A DNA stretch of 64,000 nucleotides, taken from Branchinecta lynchi. Taxonomy: Eukaryota; Arthropoda; Branchiopoda; Anostraca; Branchinectidae. The position numbers and the translations under genes were made by a program. The stretch covers positions 7,602,561 to 7,666,560 of the forward strand of contig JAKZAP010000003.1 in assembly GCA_023053575.1 (NCBI GenBank), given 5' to 3'. Below, piece by piece: positions 54,729 to 64,000 of this stretch. Below the pieces are notes generated by a model. It searched no databases. It had not been told where the DNA came from and saw nothing but the letters and a program-made list of their open reading frames with translations. Positions within the stretch are counted from its first letter, which is position 1. The number at the start of each line of letters is the position of its first letter.

Positions 54729-56807
54729 AACAAGCATTGCCAAAAGATCCGAAAAACCGCCGAAAAACCGCCGAAAAAGCATCTGGTGACTTTTCCGATA
54801 CCGTGACGACAAACAACAAGAGCTACGAGCTCATATGGCACTTGTACGAGTAGGCTGTACAGGAAAGTAGATGAGAACGTCATAAAATACACCCGCCATC
54901 CAAAAATGCGGTTCGGAAATAGAAATAGGATATTTAGTTTCACTCATTTGTGAGCAGTTCCGGCATCGTCTCGACTAGACGTGCTACACGATTTCCGGTA
55001 CTCACTCTATCTCGACCTACCGTGGCCGAATCTGGTTCGGAATAAAAAAAAATCGACCACCTAAAGCATCTTCGTTTATACAATCTATCAAGTTTCACTC
55101 GAATCTGAGCATTTTTGGAAAGTTCCGGTACACCCCCCCCCCCCCCTCCCACAGACGTTGTCGGAGCCGGTTCGGGCCCAATCTCTTAATTCCCTGTTCC
55201 TGTCCATCAAGTTTTACTGAAATTGGAGCATAGCCTATCTGCAAGTTTCCAGTACCCCCCCCCCCCCTACCTTGGCCGAATCCGGCCCGGACGCCAAATA
55301 ACAAATCTAGGCCGCATAAACTCGGCACTGTCGAATTTGCATCTCATTCGGTCCATCCGTTTGGTTTTTGTGCATGTCAAAAGTCCCCCCACCCCCAATT
55401 CCCCTAATCGTGGTCGCATATGGTTCGAACGCATGTTTTACATGTCGAGGCCATCGATTCGTATCACCCATGAAGTTTCACTCGAATCAGACCACTCGTT
55501 CGCAATTTATAGAAGTCAATTTCCATATTTCTCTTCTCTTGCTCCCCAAAAAATGCTCGGATCTAGGAACGGAAGTTTCCGGGGGTATGTTGTGTCAGGT
55601 TCTTAAGTCAAGATAATTCGGGTCGCTAATATGTCTGCAAAGTTTCCCTGTCGTTTTACATCTGGAACTATTCTAACTCACGACTACCGGAATTCCAGGA
55701 AACCCCCTCCAACTCCCCCCACAGAGCCCCGAAACCATCTGGCTCCGTCAATTTCATGTAGGCCTAATGCTTGTTCCATCCATTAAGTTTCATCCCAATC
55801 CCTCTGCTTTTAGAGTTTCTTGAGTTTCCCCCCCCCCCCATCCCCACAGGTATCGGACCCGACCCGGACGTGACACTGAACGTCCGAGGCGATAGCTCAC
55901 CAGACAAGTTTCTTCAAATCCGATCCCCCGTTCAAAAGTTATGCACGCCACTAGATTCCTGACTCCCCATCAACCCACTCCCCCCACGATGGTCGGGTCG
56001 GGGAAACGACTGTTCTCAAGTCAATCTGTTCGGATCCCTGACATACCTGCCAAGTTTTATCGCCCTAGGACATCAGGAAGTATGAGCGGATCGCTAGAAA
56101 TCCACTCCCCCCCCCCCCCCCAGATGGTCGAATCGGGGAATTGACAATTTCCTATTTAATCTGGTCGGGTCCCAGACATGCCTGTCAATTTCCATCGTCC
56201 CAGCAAATCAGGAAGCACGGAACTCGCGGGATCACTACAAATTCGGACTTCCCCCCCCCCCCTCCAACTCCCCCAAAGTGAGCGGATCCGTTCCGGTTAT
56301 ATCAGTCACGTATCTAGGACTTTTGCTTGCACTTTCCACCAAGTTTCATCCGGATCCCTCCACTCTAAGTGTTTTCAAAGATTTCCGGTTTCCCCCTCCA
56401 ACTCCCCCCAGTGTCACCGGATCCGGTCTGGATTTAAAATGGAGGGTCTGAGACACGAAGTCCTTCCATATATCAAGTTTCATTAAGATCCGATCACCCG
56501 TTCGTGAGCTAAAAATATCTCATTTTTCCTATTTTTTCCGGATTCCCCCTCCCTCCACTCCCCTCCAGATGGTCGGATCGAGGAAGCGACAATTTCTAAT
56601 TTAATCTGGTCCATTTCCTGATATGCCTGCCAAGTTTCATCGTCCTAGCGTATCTGGAAGTGCCCGAACTAGCAAAACCGGGACCGACAGACCGACTGAC
56701 GGACAGAAATTACAATCGCTATATGGCACTTGAGTAAGCTCAAGTGCCATAAAAAGTCAGCAGACGCTTTTTCGGCGTTTTGGTTGGTCTTTTTGGCAAT
56801 GCTTGTT
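54729..56807. mobile_element. Short inverted-repeat element enclosing a family B copy
   Basis: The left arm (about 54729-54794) begins AACAAGCATTGCCAAAA and contains 'cgccgaaaaagcatctg', 'gtgactttt'. The right arm (about 56752-56807) is its complement, ending 'ttttggcaatgcttgtt'. Between them lies the complete family B copy. So a foldback MITE of about 140 bp was invaded near its centre, or the arms are part of a larger composite. No target duplication was identified. Confidence 0.55.
54815..56751 (+). mobile_element. Family B element, near-identical to the 11.2-kb copy but shorter
   Basis: Starts 'aacaagagctacgagctcat', ends with the same 30-base hairpin (56722-56751) as the 11204-14227 copy. 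Sequence and order match that copy closely up to about 56095, where roughly 1.0 kb of units (12540-13535 in the longer copy) is missing, then match again to the end. The few differences are substitutions and C-tract lengths, so the two copies separated recently and differ mainly in unit number. Confidence 0.75.
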
Positions 56808-57416
56808 TTGCATAAATTGAACCAAGTTCGACTTGATCCTAAGTCGATCTATTTTTAAATCCCTTTTTCCCATATTCTATTTTTGTGTTCAACACTGAGC
56901 GATACCCCCTGATCAGTGGGTGAAACGTATCCGTTTCATCCATTGTTTGAATATGAAATCATCAACACAATCATAGCTTACCATCTCTCATCGTCCAGGG
57001 CGCAAACAACCGGAACAGGGTCGCTCGGGTTCTGCGAGGTCAGTCCTTGAACTGAACTGGGTCGCTCCTGTTGCCAGACGGTTACATGTGCTCCACCTCT
57101 TAAAACCTAAAATTCATCATATCAGTCAAGCCTACATTAGTCGTTTTTTGCCACCTATCTACCAAGGCCTTGGGTTATTTTCCCGTTTTTTGCACCAAGC
57201 GTTTACTGGTCATTGCTTTTTGACTGTTTCTGGACCAGGACTTGGGTTTTGGGACCAACCGCGTACTCCTTACCACTTCTTGACCATTTTTGGACAAAGC
57301 CCTGTTTTTTTGCACCAGCCGCTTACACCTCACCGCTATTTTGACCGTTTTTTGACAAAGTCCCACATTTTAACTATCTTACGTCTAACTGTTATAACTC
57401 ACTCTTGCCTTCTTAT
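56808..57416. other. Unassigned sequence with a weak hammerhead-tail match
   Basis: At 56895-56955 'acactgagcgata', 'ccctgatcagtgggtgaaac' and 'gtatccgtttcatccattgt', 'ttgaatatg' loosely follow the hammerhead second half and tail, but the CTGANGA core has an extra base and stem I is not evident. At 57185-57366 a ~60-bp repeat ('tttttgcaccaagcgtttac', 'tggtcattgctttttgac') is present three times and gives a by-product frame of 116 codons. Confidence 0.35.
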
Positions 57417-57616
57417 TGGGATCCCAAAACGTAAGTGAGGGATACCCATGACATCGCAATAGTTGTCCGTCTGTCCGGCGCCTGTCTGTCCGTCTGTAAG
57501 CACGATAACTCTCGAAGGGAATGAGATATTTTGATGAAACTTGCTGCGAGGATTCTTTGGGTCAAGAGTAAGGTCGAGTTCGTAGATGGGCTTTCTAGCC
57601 CTATATTTAGGGGTGG

Positions 57617-57760
57617 GGTTTAAATATTCTTTTAGCCCAAGCTGACTTTGAAACATATATTCAAACAATGTATACAACGGATACATCAGCTACGATAGTC
57701 GTAATCGTAGATGGCCTATCAGTTGTATACATTATTTGAATATATGGTGGAGGTTTAAAT
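57617..57760. mobile_element. Hammerhead-tail foldback insertion, 126 bp, with 9-bp target duplication
   Basis: The insert proper is 57626-57751. It contains two inverted tails of the hammerhead element ('aacaatgtatacaacggata', 'catcagctacgat' and the complement 'cagttgtatacattatttga') with no core between. Both flanks are ggtttaaat (57617-57625 and 57752-57760), an exact 9-bp duplication within the family A host. It shows that the tails alone can be mobilised as an inverted pair. Confidence 0.75.
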
Positions 57761-57976
57761 GAAGGGGCAAGCAAAATATTTCTAAACAACTAATGTAATA
57801 GTGGATTATGGGGTAAGAAGACATGCTGAACACCATGGTGAAAACCATTTTCTCATCGGACAAGTAGTTCGCCCCGAATCCGGCCAAAACCGGAAAATTT
57901 GTCAATGTGTCAGAAGTTGATTAGTTGACAAATTTAAGGGTAAAATGAGACGTTGAATCTGTATATGATAATCTTT

Positions 57977-59040
57977 TTGGAATCCCAAAACGTAAGTGGA
58001 TGGATACCTATGACATCGCAAAAGTTGTCCGTCCGTCTGTAAACACGATAACTCTCGAAGGGAATGAGATATTTTGATGAAACTTGGTGTAAGGACTGCT
58101 TGGGTCAAGGATAAGGTCAAGTTCGTAGATGGGCTCTGTAGCCCTATATTTGGGGGAGGGGGTGGGGGAGGGGGTTCAAATTAAGGGACAAACAAAATAT
58201 TTTTAAGTAGCTAATGTGATAGTCAATTATGGGGTAAGAAGACATGCCGAGCACGACGTTGAAAATCATTTTCTCGCCAGACACGTAGTTCGTCCGGAAT
58301 CCGGCAAAAACCGGAAAGTTTGTTAAAAGTAAAAGTTTCATTTGAAGTTGATTAAATGTTTGATTTAGGGGTAAGAAGACATGCTGAGTACGATGGTGAA
58401 AACCATTTTCTCGCTGGACAAGCAGTTCGTCGGGAATTCGGCCAAAGCCGGAAAGTTGGTTCGAAGTAACAGTTTCATTTGAAGTTGATTAAATGTTTGA
58501 TTAAGGGGTAAGAAGACATGCTGAACCCGATGGTGAAAACTATTTTCTCGCCGGACAACTAGTTCGCCTGTAATCCGGCCAAAACCGGAAAATATGTTAA
58601 AAGCAAAAGCTTTATCTGAAGTTGATTAGATGATAGATATTGTATATGATGATCATTTTTTACCCGGACATATAATTAGTCCGGAATCCGGTTGTATCTG
58701 CATTTTTTTATTTTTTTTTTAAGTCAGAGTTTTATTTAAAGTTGATTAGATGTTCTTTATGGGGATAAGGAGATAAACCGGTTTCGTTTCTGAATTTTCT
58801 TTATTTGCTGGACTATTAGTTCGCCTGGAATTCGGGAGAAACTGCAAATTTGGCAGTAGTAAAGCAGGAAGTTTCGGTCAGTACCGTCAAAATAGATATG
58901 GCTTATAGAGGTATAGATAGATAGGTAGATAGAATATCTGAACTCGGTTTTCTCTGATGATTAGCCTGGCGAAGACAAGGCCCAATTGTCTGGATCAAAT
59001 CTTAGATTTTTGGGATCCCATCGACACTTTTGGTCTTGTT
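57977..59040 (-). mobile_element. Family A element nested in another family A copy
   Basis: Complete by termini ('tggaatcccaaaacgtaag' left, 'cacttttggtcttgtt' right) with about five units, a TAGA/GATA microsatellite near 58915-58932 and a GACG-poor tract at the 3' end. It splits the outer copy inside an A/T-run, and the outer copy resumes without loss. No duplication longer than a few T residues can be recognised. Confidence 0.75.
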
Positions 59041-59408
59041 TTACCCAGAAATATAGTTTGTCCGGAATCCGATTGAAACCGGATTTATTTTTATAAGTTA
59101 AAGTTTTATTCGAAGTTGATTGGATGTTCTATATAGGGGTAAGGAGATAGGCTGAATTCGTTTTTGAACTTTATTTCTTTACTGGACAAGCAGTTCGCCC
59201 GGAATTCGGCCTGTACCGGAAATTTGGCAGATGCAATGCAGAAAATTTCGATCAGTTTCGTCAAAATAGATATAACTTATAGGGGTAAAAACACATTCTG
59301 AATCCATATCTGAAGTTCATTGTCTTAGATGATTAGCTATTTGCCCTTATCTGTTTCTAAGTTTCAATAGTAAAAATGTTCAAATCCCATCGAAACCTTT
59401 GCTCTTGT

Positions 59409-60370
59409 TTTTACAAAGATGTTGCTATGAGTTATACTGCGTACCATGACGACGTGTTGCTCGTCGGTAGAAGTAAATATACAACAGAAAAAATGTGACT
59501 ATCTGTGCTTTAATGCTTTATGTTCGGATGAACTAGTGCCGCTGTCCGCATGCTCTATTTCGATTCCAGTAATCGATTCGCTAAAATGGCTTGGCTTATG
59601 GTCCATTTTTACACACTGCGTAAAATCCGAGCATATTTTACGCACGTTCTGAGCTTGAAAAGATTTCTAGCAATACGGACGTATTTAAATGCAAAACGGA
59701 CCGATTTCTCTAATACGTCCGTATTGCTAGAAATCTTTTCAAGCTGTTTTCAAGCTCAAAACGTGCGTAAATTGCGCTCGGATTTCAAAATACGCTCGGA
59801 TTTTACGCAGTGTGTAAACCCACCATTAAGTTTCAAGATGTCATTCGTTGACTAGAGAAATCGTCAGCGTCATTACTATGTACATCTTGTCGTTCTGGTA
59901 CATGATGTTTTTCATGAATTTTTCCGGTCAAGTTAGAAATTATGTCTAAATTTTGTGTGTTTCTACTGTTATTAATCTTGGTTGATTTTCATTGTTTTCT
60001 TTACTCCGCTATCACCTTGTGTATTTGGCGGGTTAAACATAAAATATATATATATACTGGTGAGAGAGGCTTTTGATCTGTTTTGGCAAAAACGCGACTA
60101 TTGTTTTATTAGCATTAGTTCGCTAAAGTGGCTTGGCTTCAGTTTCAAGATCTCAATCGTTCACTAGAGAAAACTTCAGCGTCATTACTATGTACATCTC
60201 GTCGTCCGAGTACATGATATTTTTCATGAAGTTTTTCATGAGAAATTAAGAAATTAGAAATTAACTCCAAATTTTGTGGGTTTCTACTGTTATTAATCTT
60301 GGATTGTTTTTCATTGTTCTCTTTACTCCGCTATCAGCTTGTGTATTTTGCGGGTTACAAGATTCTTTCG
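59409..60370 (+). pseudogene. Decayed reverse transcriptase fragment, partly duplicated
   Basis: Bases 59427-59486 read SYTAYHDDVLLVGRSKYTTE in one frame, close to the Y-A-D-D-V-L-L catalytic box and the following residues of reverse transcriptases (one residue inserted or changed before D-D). After a shift, L-C-F-N-A-L-C-S-D-E-L-V-P and then SISIPVIDSLKWLGL resemble the usual thumb pattern ending L-x-W-L-G. The downstream half is present again at 60060-60360 ('aagtggcttggcttcag', 'tcattactatgtacatctcg', 'tttactccgctatcagcttg'). Stops and shifts make it non-functional. Clade not determined. Confidence 0.55.
59596..59829. mobile_element. Foldback MITE, 228 bp, with TTA duplication and an empty paralogous site
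   Basis: The element proper is 59599-59826. The arms match over about 90 bases ('ttacacactgcgtaaaatcc', 'gagcatattttacgcacg' and 'gcttgaaaagatttctagca', each with its complement). The flanks are TTA (59596-59598 and 59827-59829), the 3-bp duplication typical of PIF/Harbinger. The duplicated host copy at 60128-60155 reads 'gtggcttggcttcagtttca' with no insert, giving an empty-site comparison. Confidence 0.8.
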
Positions 60371-60604
60371 GAACCAAAGCAAGTTGAAAAAGTTACAAAC
60401 TTTTGTAATCTTTCTCCTTCAAACCGTTGGTTTAATTGAAAGATTTAGCAAAAGAAATTCGGATAGAAGTCTGTTGGTTTGAAGGCCATCTACCACTACA
60501 AGATGAAATTCCGATAAAACTCCTGCGCGGCGTCTCCTATAGACAGTATATTTTATTCGCACCGGTAGGTGCCGTTACATGAACGCATCAAACGGTCTGA
60601 AAGA
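60371..60604. other. Short unassigned spacer
   Basis: Contains the small palindromic pair 'agttacaaacttttgtaatc'. No gene or known repeat. Confidence 0.3.
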
Positions 60605-61719
60605 AACAAGACCTAAGGTTTCGATGGGATCCCAAACATCTAGTATTCGATCCAGCCAACTGGGTCTCGTCTTCGCCAGGCTAATCATCTGAGAAAACCA
60701 AGTTCAGATATACCTCTATCAGGCATATCTATTTTGAAGATACTGACCGAAACTTCCTGCTTTACTTCTGCCAAATTTCCGATTTCTACCGAATTCCGAG
60801 CGTACTACTTGTCCAGCAAAAAAAAGAAAACTCAGAAACGAATTCAGCGTATCTCCTTATTCCTATGAAGGACATAAAATCAACTTCAAATCAAAATTTA
60901 ACTTACAAAAAAACTTCCGTTTTCAACCAGATTCCGGACGAATTATATGTCCGGGTGTAAAAGGATTGTCATTTACAGACTCAGTGTCTCCTTAGCCCTA
61001 AATCTGTCATCTAATCAACTTCAGATAAAGCTTTCGCTTTTAACGCATTTTCCGGTTTTGGCCGGATTCCGGGCGAGCTACTTGTCCGGGTAGAAAATGC
61101 TTTTCATATAAGTCTTCAGCGTGCCTTTTTGCTCCTTAATCTGTCATCTAATCAACTCCAAATAAAACTTTTAATTTTAACCAACTTTCCGGGCTTTTGC
61201 TAGATTCCGGACGAGCAACTTTTCCGGCAAGAAAATGGTTTTCATCATCGTTTTCAACATGTCTTCTTACCCCTAAATCAAACATCTAATAAAACTTTTA
61301 CTTTTAACCAACTTTCCGGTTTTTGCCGGATTCCGGACGAACTACTTGTCCGGCGAGGAAATGGTTTTCACCATCGTGGTCAGCATTTCTTCTTAACCCT
61401 AAATCGAACTTTTAATCAACTTCAAATGAAACTTTAGAACATATTTTCCATATTCGTTTTTAGCGTGTCTTCTTACCCCATAGCCTATTATCACATTAGC
61501 TGTTATTTTGTTTGTCCCTTAATTTGAACCCCCTCCCTCTCCCCTAAATGTTGGGCTACAGAGCCCATCTACGAACTTGACCTTACACTTGACCCAAAGA
61601 ATCTTCACACCAAAGTTTCATCAAAATATCTCATTCCCTTCGAGAGTTATCGTGCTGACAGACGGACAACTTTCGCGATGTCAGAGGTATCCCTCCACTT
61701 ACGTTTTGGGATCCCAAAA
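60605..61719 (+). mobile_element. Family A element
   Basis: Bounded by 'aacaagacctaaggtttcga' and 'acgttttgggatcccaaaa'. About five units with hallmark CCGGAC...GTCCGG, a deletion at about 61430 that removes part of a unit, and the conserved 3' block. The GACA/GACG tract is reduced to 'gacagacggac'. Confidence 0.75.
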
Positions 61720-62590
61720 ACAGCAGAAAGCAACGGCAAACTGTACTTAAAGGACCTCTCTTGCTTATTCTGCCTTTTATATTATCCCAGATCCCTTATG
61801 GAATTATAAGCTTCTGAAATCCCGCTCTTTCGTCGTTGTTCGTTTTGTATCTTCGAATTTTCGATCCCAAAACGTAAGTGGAGGGATACCTATGACATCG
61901 CAAAAGTTGTCCGTCTGTCAGCACGATAACTCTCAAAGGGAATGAGATATTTTGACGAAACTTGGTGTGGGATTCTTCCGAGTCAAGGGAAAGGTCGAGT
62001 TCGTAGATGGGCTCGCATTTAGGGGAGGGGGAGGGCTTTCAAATTAAGGGGCGATTTTTTTTTTTTTAAAGCTAATGAGATAGTCGAGTAAGGGCTAAGA
62101 CGACATGCTAAACACGAATATGAAAACCATTTTCTCGCCAGACAAGTAGTTCACCTGTTCCGGCCAAAGCCGGAAAGTTTGTTAAAAGTAAAAGTTTTAT
62201 CAGAAGTGGAGTAGATGTCGGATTAAGGGGTAAGGAGACATGCTGAATCCGAATACGAAAATGATTTTCTCGTCGGACAAGTAGATCACCCGGAATCCGG
62301 CCAAAACCGGAAAATTTGTCAAAAACAAAAGTTCAATTAGAAGTGGATTAGAGGTTGGATTTAAGGATAGGGAAACATGCTGAATCCGAATATGAAAACT
62401 ATTATCTCGTCGGACAAGCAGGTCGCCCGGAATCCGGCCAAAACAGGAAAATTGGTTTTGTAGGAATTTCATTAGGTGTTCGATTTACAGGTAAGAAGAC
62501 ATGCTAAATTCTTGTATGACAATCATTTTCTACCTTGACATATAGTTCGCCACGAATCCGGCTGAAATCGGAAAATTTGTTAAAAGTTGA

Positions 62591-62792
62591 AGTCTTATCT
62601 GTTTTATCTTTATTACAGGTTTGTTTCCTTCTCCGAAGTTGAACCAGAGGATTAACAGCCTGACGAGGACCCTTGCCAAGAAGGGCCGAAATATCGCTGA
62701 TGAAGAATCGTAGCTGACGTATCCGTTGTAAACATTGTTTGAATAAATGTTTCAAAGTAAGCTTGGGCTCAAAGAATATTTAGTTTTATCTG
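62591..62792 (+). mobile_element. Single hammerhead-bearing element, 180 bp, with ~11-bp target duplication
   Basis: The insert proper is 62602-62781. Order: T-rich lead with 'ttattacaggtttgtttcct', 'ccgaagttgaaccagagg', the hammerhead (62650-62709), then 'tagctgacgtatccgttgt', 'aaacattgtttgaataaatg' and 'agcttgggctcaaagaatat'. Flanks agtcttatctg (62591-62601) and agttttatctg (62782-62792) agree at 10 of 11 positions; removing one restores the family A phrase 'aagttttatctgaagttgat'. It is the cleanest single copy of the family. It encodes no protein, so enzymes in trans are needed. Confidence 0.75.
62650..62709 (+). ncRNA. Candidate minimal hammerhead ribozyme (copy a)
   Basis: Outer stem I GATT (62650-62653), inner stem I CAGC (62656-62659), core CTGACGA (62660-62666), stem II GGaCCCTT / AAGGGCC with loop gccaag, GAAA (62688-62691), TATC (62692-62695), inner stem I GCTG (62696-62699), outer stem I AATC (62706-62709). 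All invariant core bases are present; the internal loop in stem I could provide tertiary contacts with the stem II loop. Predicted cut after 62695. Stem III is two pairs with no loop, so activity would be expected as a dimer of two copies rather than as a single fold. Confidence 0.75.
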
Positions 62793-63369
62793 AAGTTGAT
62801 TGATAGGAGTAAGGAGATACGCTGAATCCGTTTTTGTAGCTTCATTTTTTTGCGAACAAGTAGTTCGTCGGGAATCCGGCTGAAACCGGAAATTTGGCAG
62901 AAGTAAGGCAGGAACTTTCGTCGAAGTAGATATGACGCAGGCCATAGGGGTGTAAACTCACATGTTGAATCCATATTTAAACTTGGTCTTCTCAGATGAT
63001 TACCATTTGCCTTAATCTGTTTCTGAATTTTATTAGTAAAGTGCTCAAGGAGTCCGCGAAGACTGGGTCTCTATAAGACCCGATTGTCTGGATCAAATAT
63101 CAAATTTTTCGGATACCATCGAAACCTTGGTCTTGTTCGGCTTAGGCGAGTATTGCCAGTCATGCAACATAGAACATCGCCGAAATCTTGAAGGTCCGAC
63201 GACAACTTTTTCACACATACGGACGTGAGATGCTTCAAAGTGTTTTTTTGTTTTGTTTTGGAAGACATGGTAGGAGACATCAGGTCTATATAAATGAAAT
63301 GATATTGATACTTATTTCATTAACAAACACGGTTTAACTCTTTACAATTTACATCTACTGCACTAATGG

Positions 63370-64000
63370 AACAAGACCAAAGGTTTCGATGGGATCCCAA
63401 AAATTCAATATCTGATCCAGACAACTGGGTCTTGTCTTAGCCAGATCCAGTCTTCGCCAGACTCCTTGAACATTTTTACAATTAAAATTCAGAAACAGAT
63501 TAAGGCCAAATAGCTAATCATCTGAGAAAACCAAGTTCAGATTTGGATTCAGCATGTGTGTTTACCCCTATAAGTCATATCTGTTTTGACGAAAACTTCC
63601 TGCCACTTCTGCCAATTTCCCGGTTCCGGCCGAACTCCAGAACTACTTGTCCGGCGAAAAAAGAAAGCTCAAAGACGAAATCAGGGTATCTTCTTTCCCC
63701 AGTAATGAACATCTAATCAACTTCAAATAGAAATTTAGCTTATAACAAATTTTCCGATTCCAGCCGGATTCCGGTCGAACTATATGTCCGGGTAAAATAC
63801 GATTGTCACACAGGGACTCAGCATCTCTTCTTACCCCTAAATCGCTTATCTAATCAACTAGAAATAACTTTGACTTCCAACAGTTTTCCGGTTTTGGCCG
63901 GATTCCGGACGAACTACATGTCCGGGTAGAAACTTGTTTTCACATAAGTGTTCAGCATGTCTTCTTGCCCTAAATCCAACATCCAATCAACTCCAAATTA
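63370..64000 (+). mobile_element. Family A element, cut by the right window edge
   Basis: Starts 'aacaagaccaaaggtttcga'. The visible ~630 bases are nearly identical to the start of the copy at 20996-22423, with few differences (for example 12 extra bases in 'cctgccacttctgccaattt' and a short deletion in 'ctagaaataactttgac'). The remainder and 3' end lie outside the window. Confidence 0.75.

Larger units (their letters stand above)
57417..59408 (-). mobile_element. Family A element, minus strand, with two insertions
   Basis: Left end 'tgggatcccaaaacgtaag' at 57417, right end 'aaacctttgctcttgtt' at 59408. It is interrupted at 57626-57751 by a hammerhead-tail foldback and at 57977-59040 by another family A copy. 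Across the latter, 'tatatgataatcttttt' on the left joins 'tacccagaaatatagtttg' on the right, which are contiguous in intact copies. Confidence 0.75.
61862..63137 (-). mobile_element. Family A element, minus strand, carrying a hammerhead insertion
   Basis: Left end 'cgatcccaaaacgtaagtgg', right end 'gaaaccttggtcttgtt'. It lies head to head with the copy at 60605-61719 and 230 bases before the plus-strand copy at 63370. The insertion at 62602-62781 splits one unit. Confidence 0.75.

Noticed and set aside
56890..56960. Hammerhead-like sequence with GAAACGTATC
   Set aside because: The CTGANGA core has an extra base and stem I cannot be formed; only the tail resembles the family.

Overview
The window looks like a repeat-dense, gene-poor stretch of an animal nuclear genome, probably an invertebrate. 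The evidence is the crowding of eukaryotic transposable elements: relics of non-LTR retrotransposon reverse transcriptase, many hAT-type non-autonomous elements with 8-bp target duplications, Harbinger-like MITEs, and short elements carrying minimal hammerhead ribozymes of the type known from animal Penelope-like retroelements. I found no host protein-coding gene, rRNA, convincing tRNA or CRISPR array. Almost all open frames are accidents of repeats. The species cannot be named from this sequence alone.

Layout. 0-10 kb: the right part of a hAT-type element, unassigned sequence, two nested minus-strand copies of repeat family A (one carrying a hAT MITE), and a hammerhead element split by a Harbinger-like MITE. 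10-20 kb: family C, two family B copies (11.2-14.2 and 15.6-17.2 kb), a LINE C-terminal relic, and a foldback element with a second type of hammerhead. 19.3-22.4 kb: two family A copies. 23.8-28 kb: family C with a foldback inside it, minisatellites, and a 1.2-kb hAT-type element filled with a minisatellite. 28.1-31 kb: a minus-strand family B copy interrupted by a family A piece and a broken LINE. 31.6-33.5 kb: a 2-kb hAT-type element holding two hammerheads head to head. 34-38 kb: families C, A and E. 40.1-46.6 kb: a 6.5-kb foldback transposon with 29-bp identical ends, six subterminal motifs per end, tandem ~224-bp arm units and a nested 700-bp foldback hAT. 47-54 kb: family C, hAT ends, a decayed hammerhead pair and a ~140-bp tandem repeat. 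54.7-64 kb: family B inside a foldback, nested family A copies, a duplicated reverse-transcriptase relic with a MITE, and three more family A copies running off the right edge.

Two systems stand out. First, small elements carry minimal hammerhead cores (CTGANGA, stem II, GAAA, then TATC) whose stem III is too short to fold alone. They often sit as inverted pairs, and two insertions have direct repeats that look like target duplications. Second, families A and B appear unrelated in most of their sequence but share one plan: an AACAAGA start, a signature about 20 bases in, an array of ~135-148-bp units, a polypurine GACN tract, and a terminal palindrome or hairpin that repeats the signature. 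Neither encodes a recognisable protein, so both must depend on enzymes supplied elsewhere.

All identifications come from reading the sequence by eye. No database search, folding calculation or alignment was run. Boundaries are good to a few bases where target duplications are quoted, and to tens of bases elsewhere.
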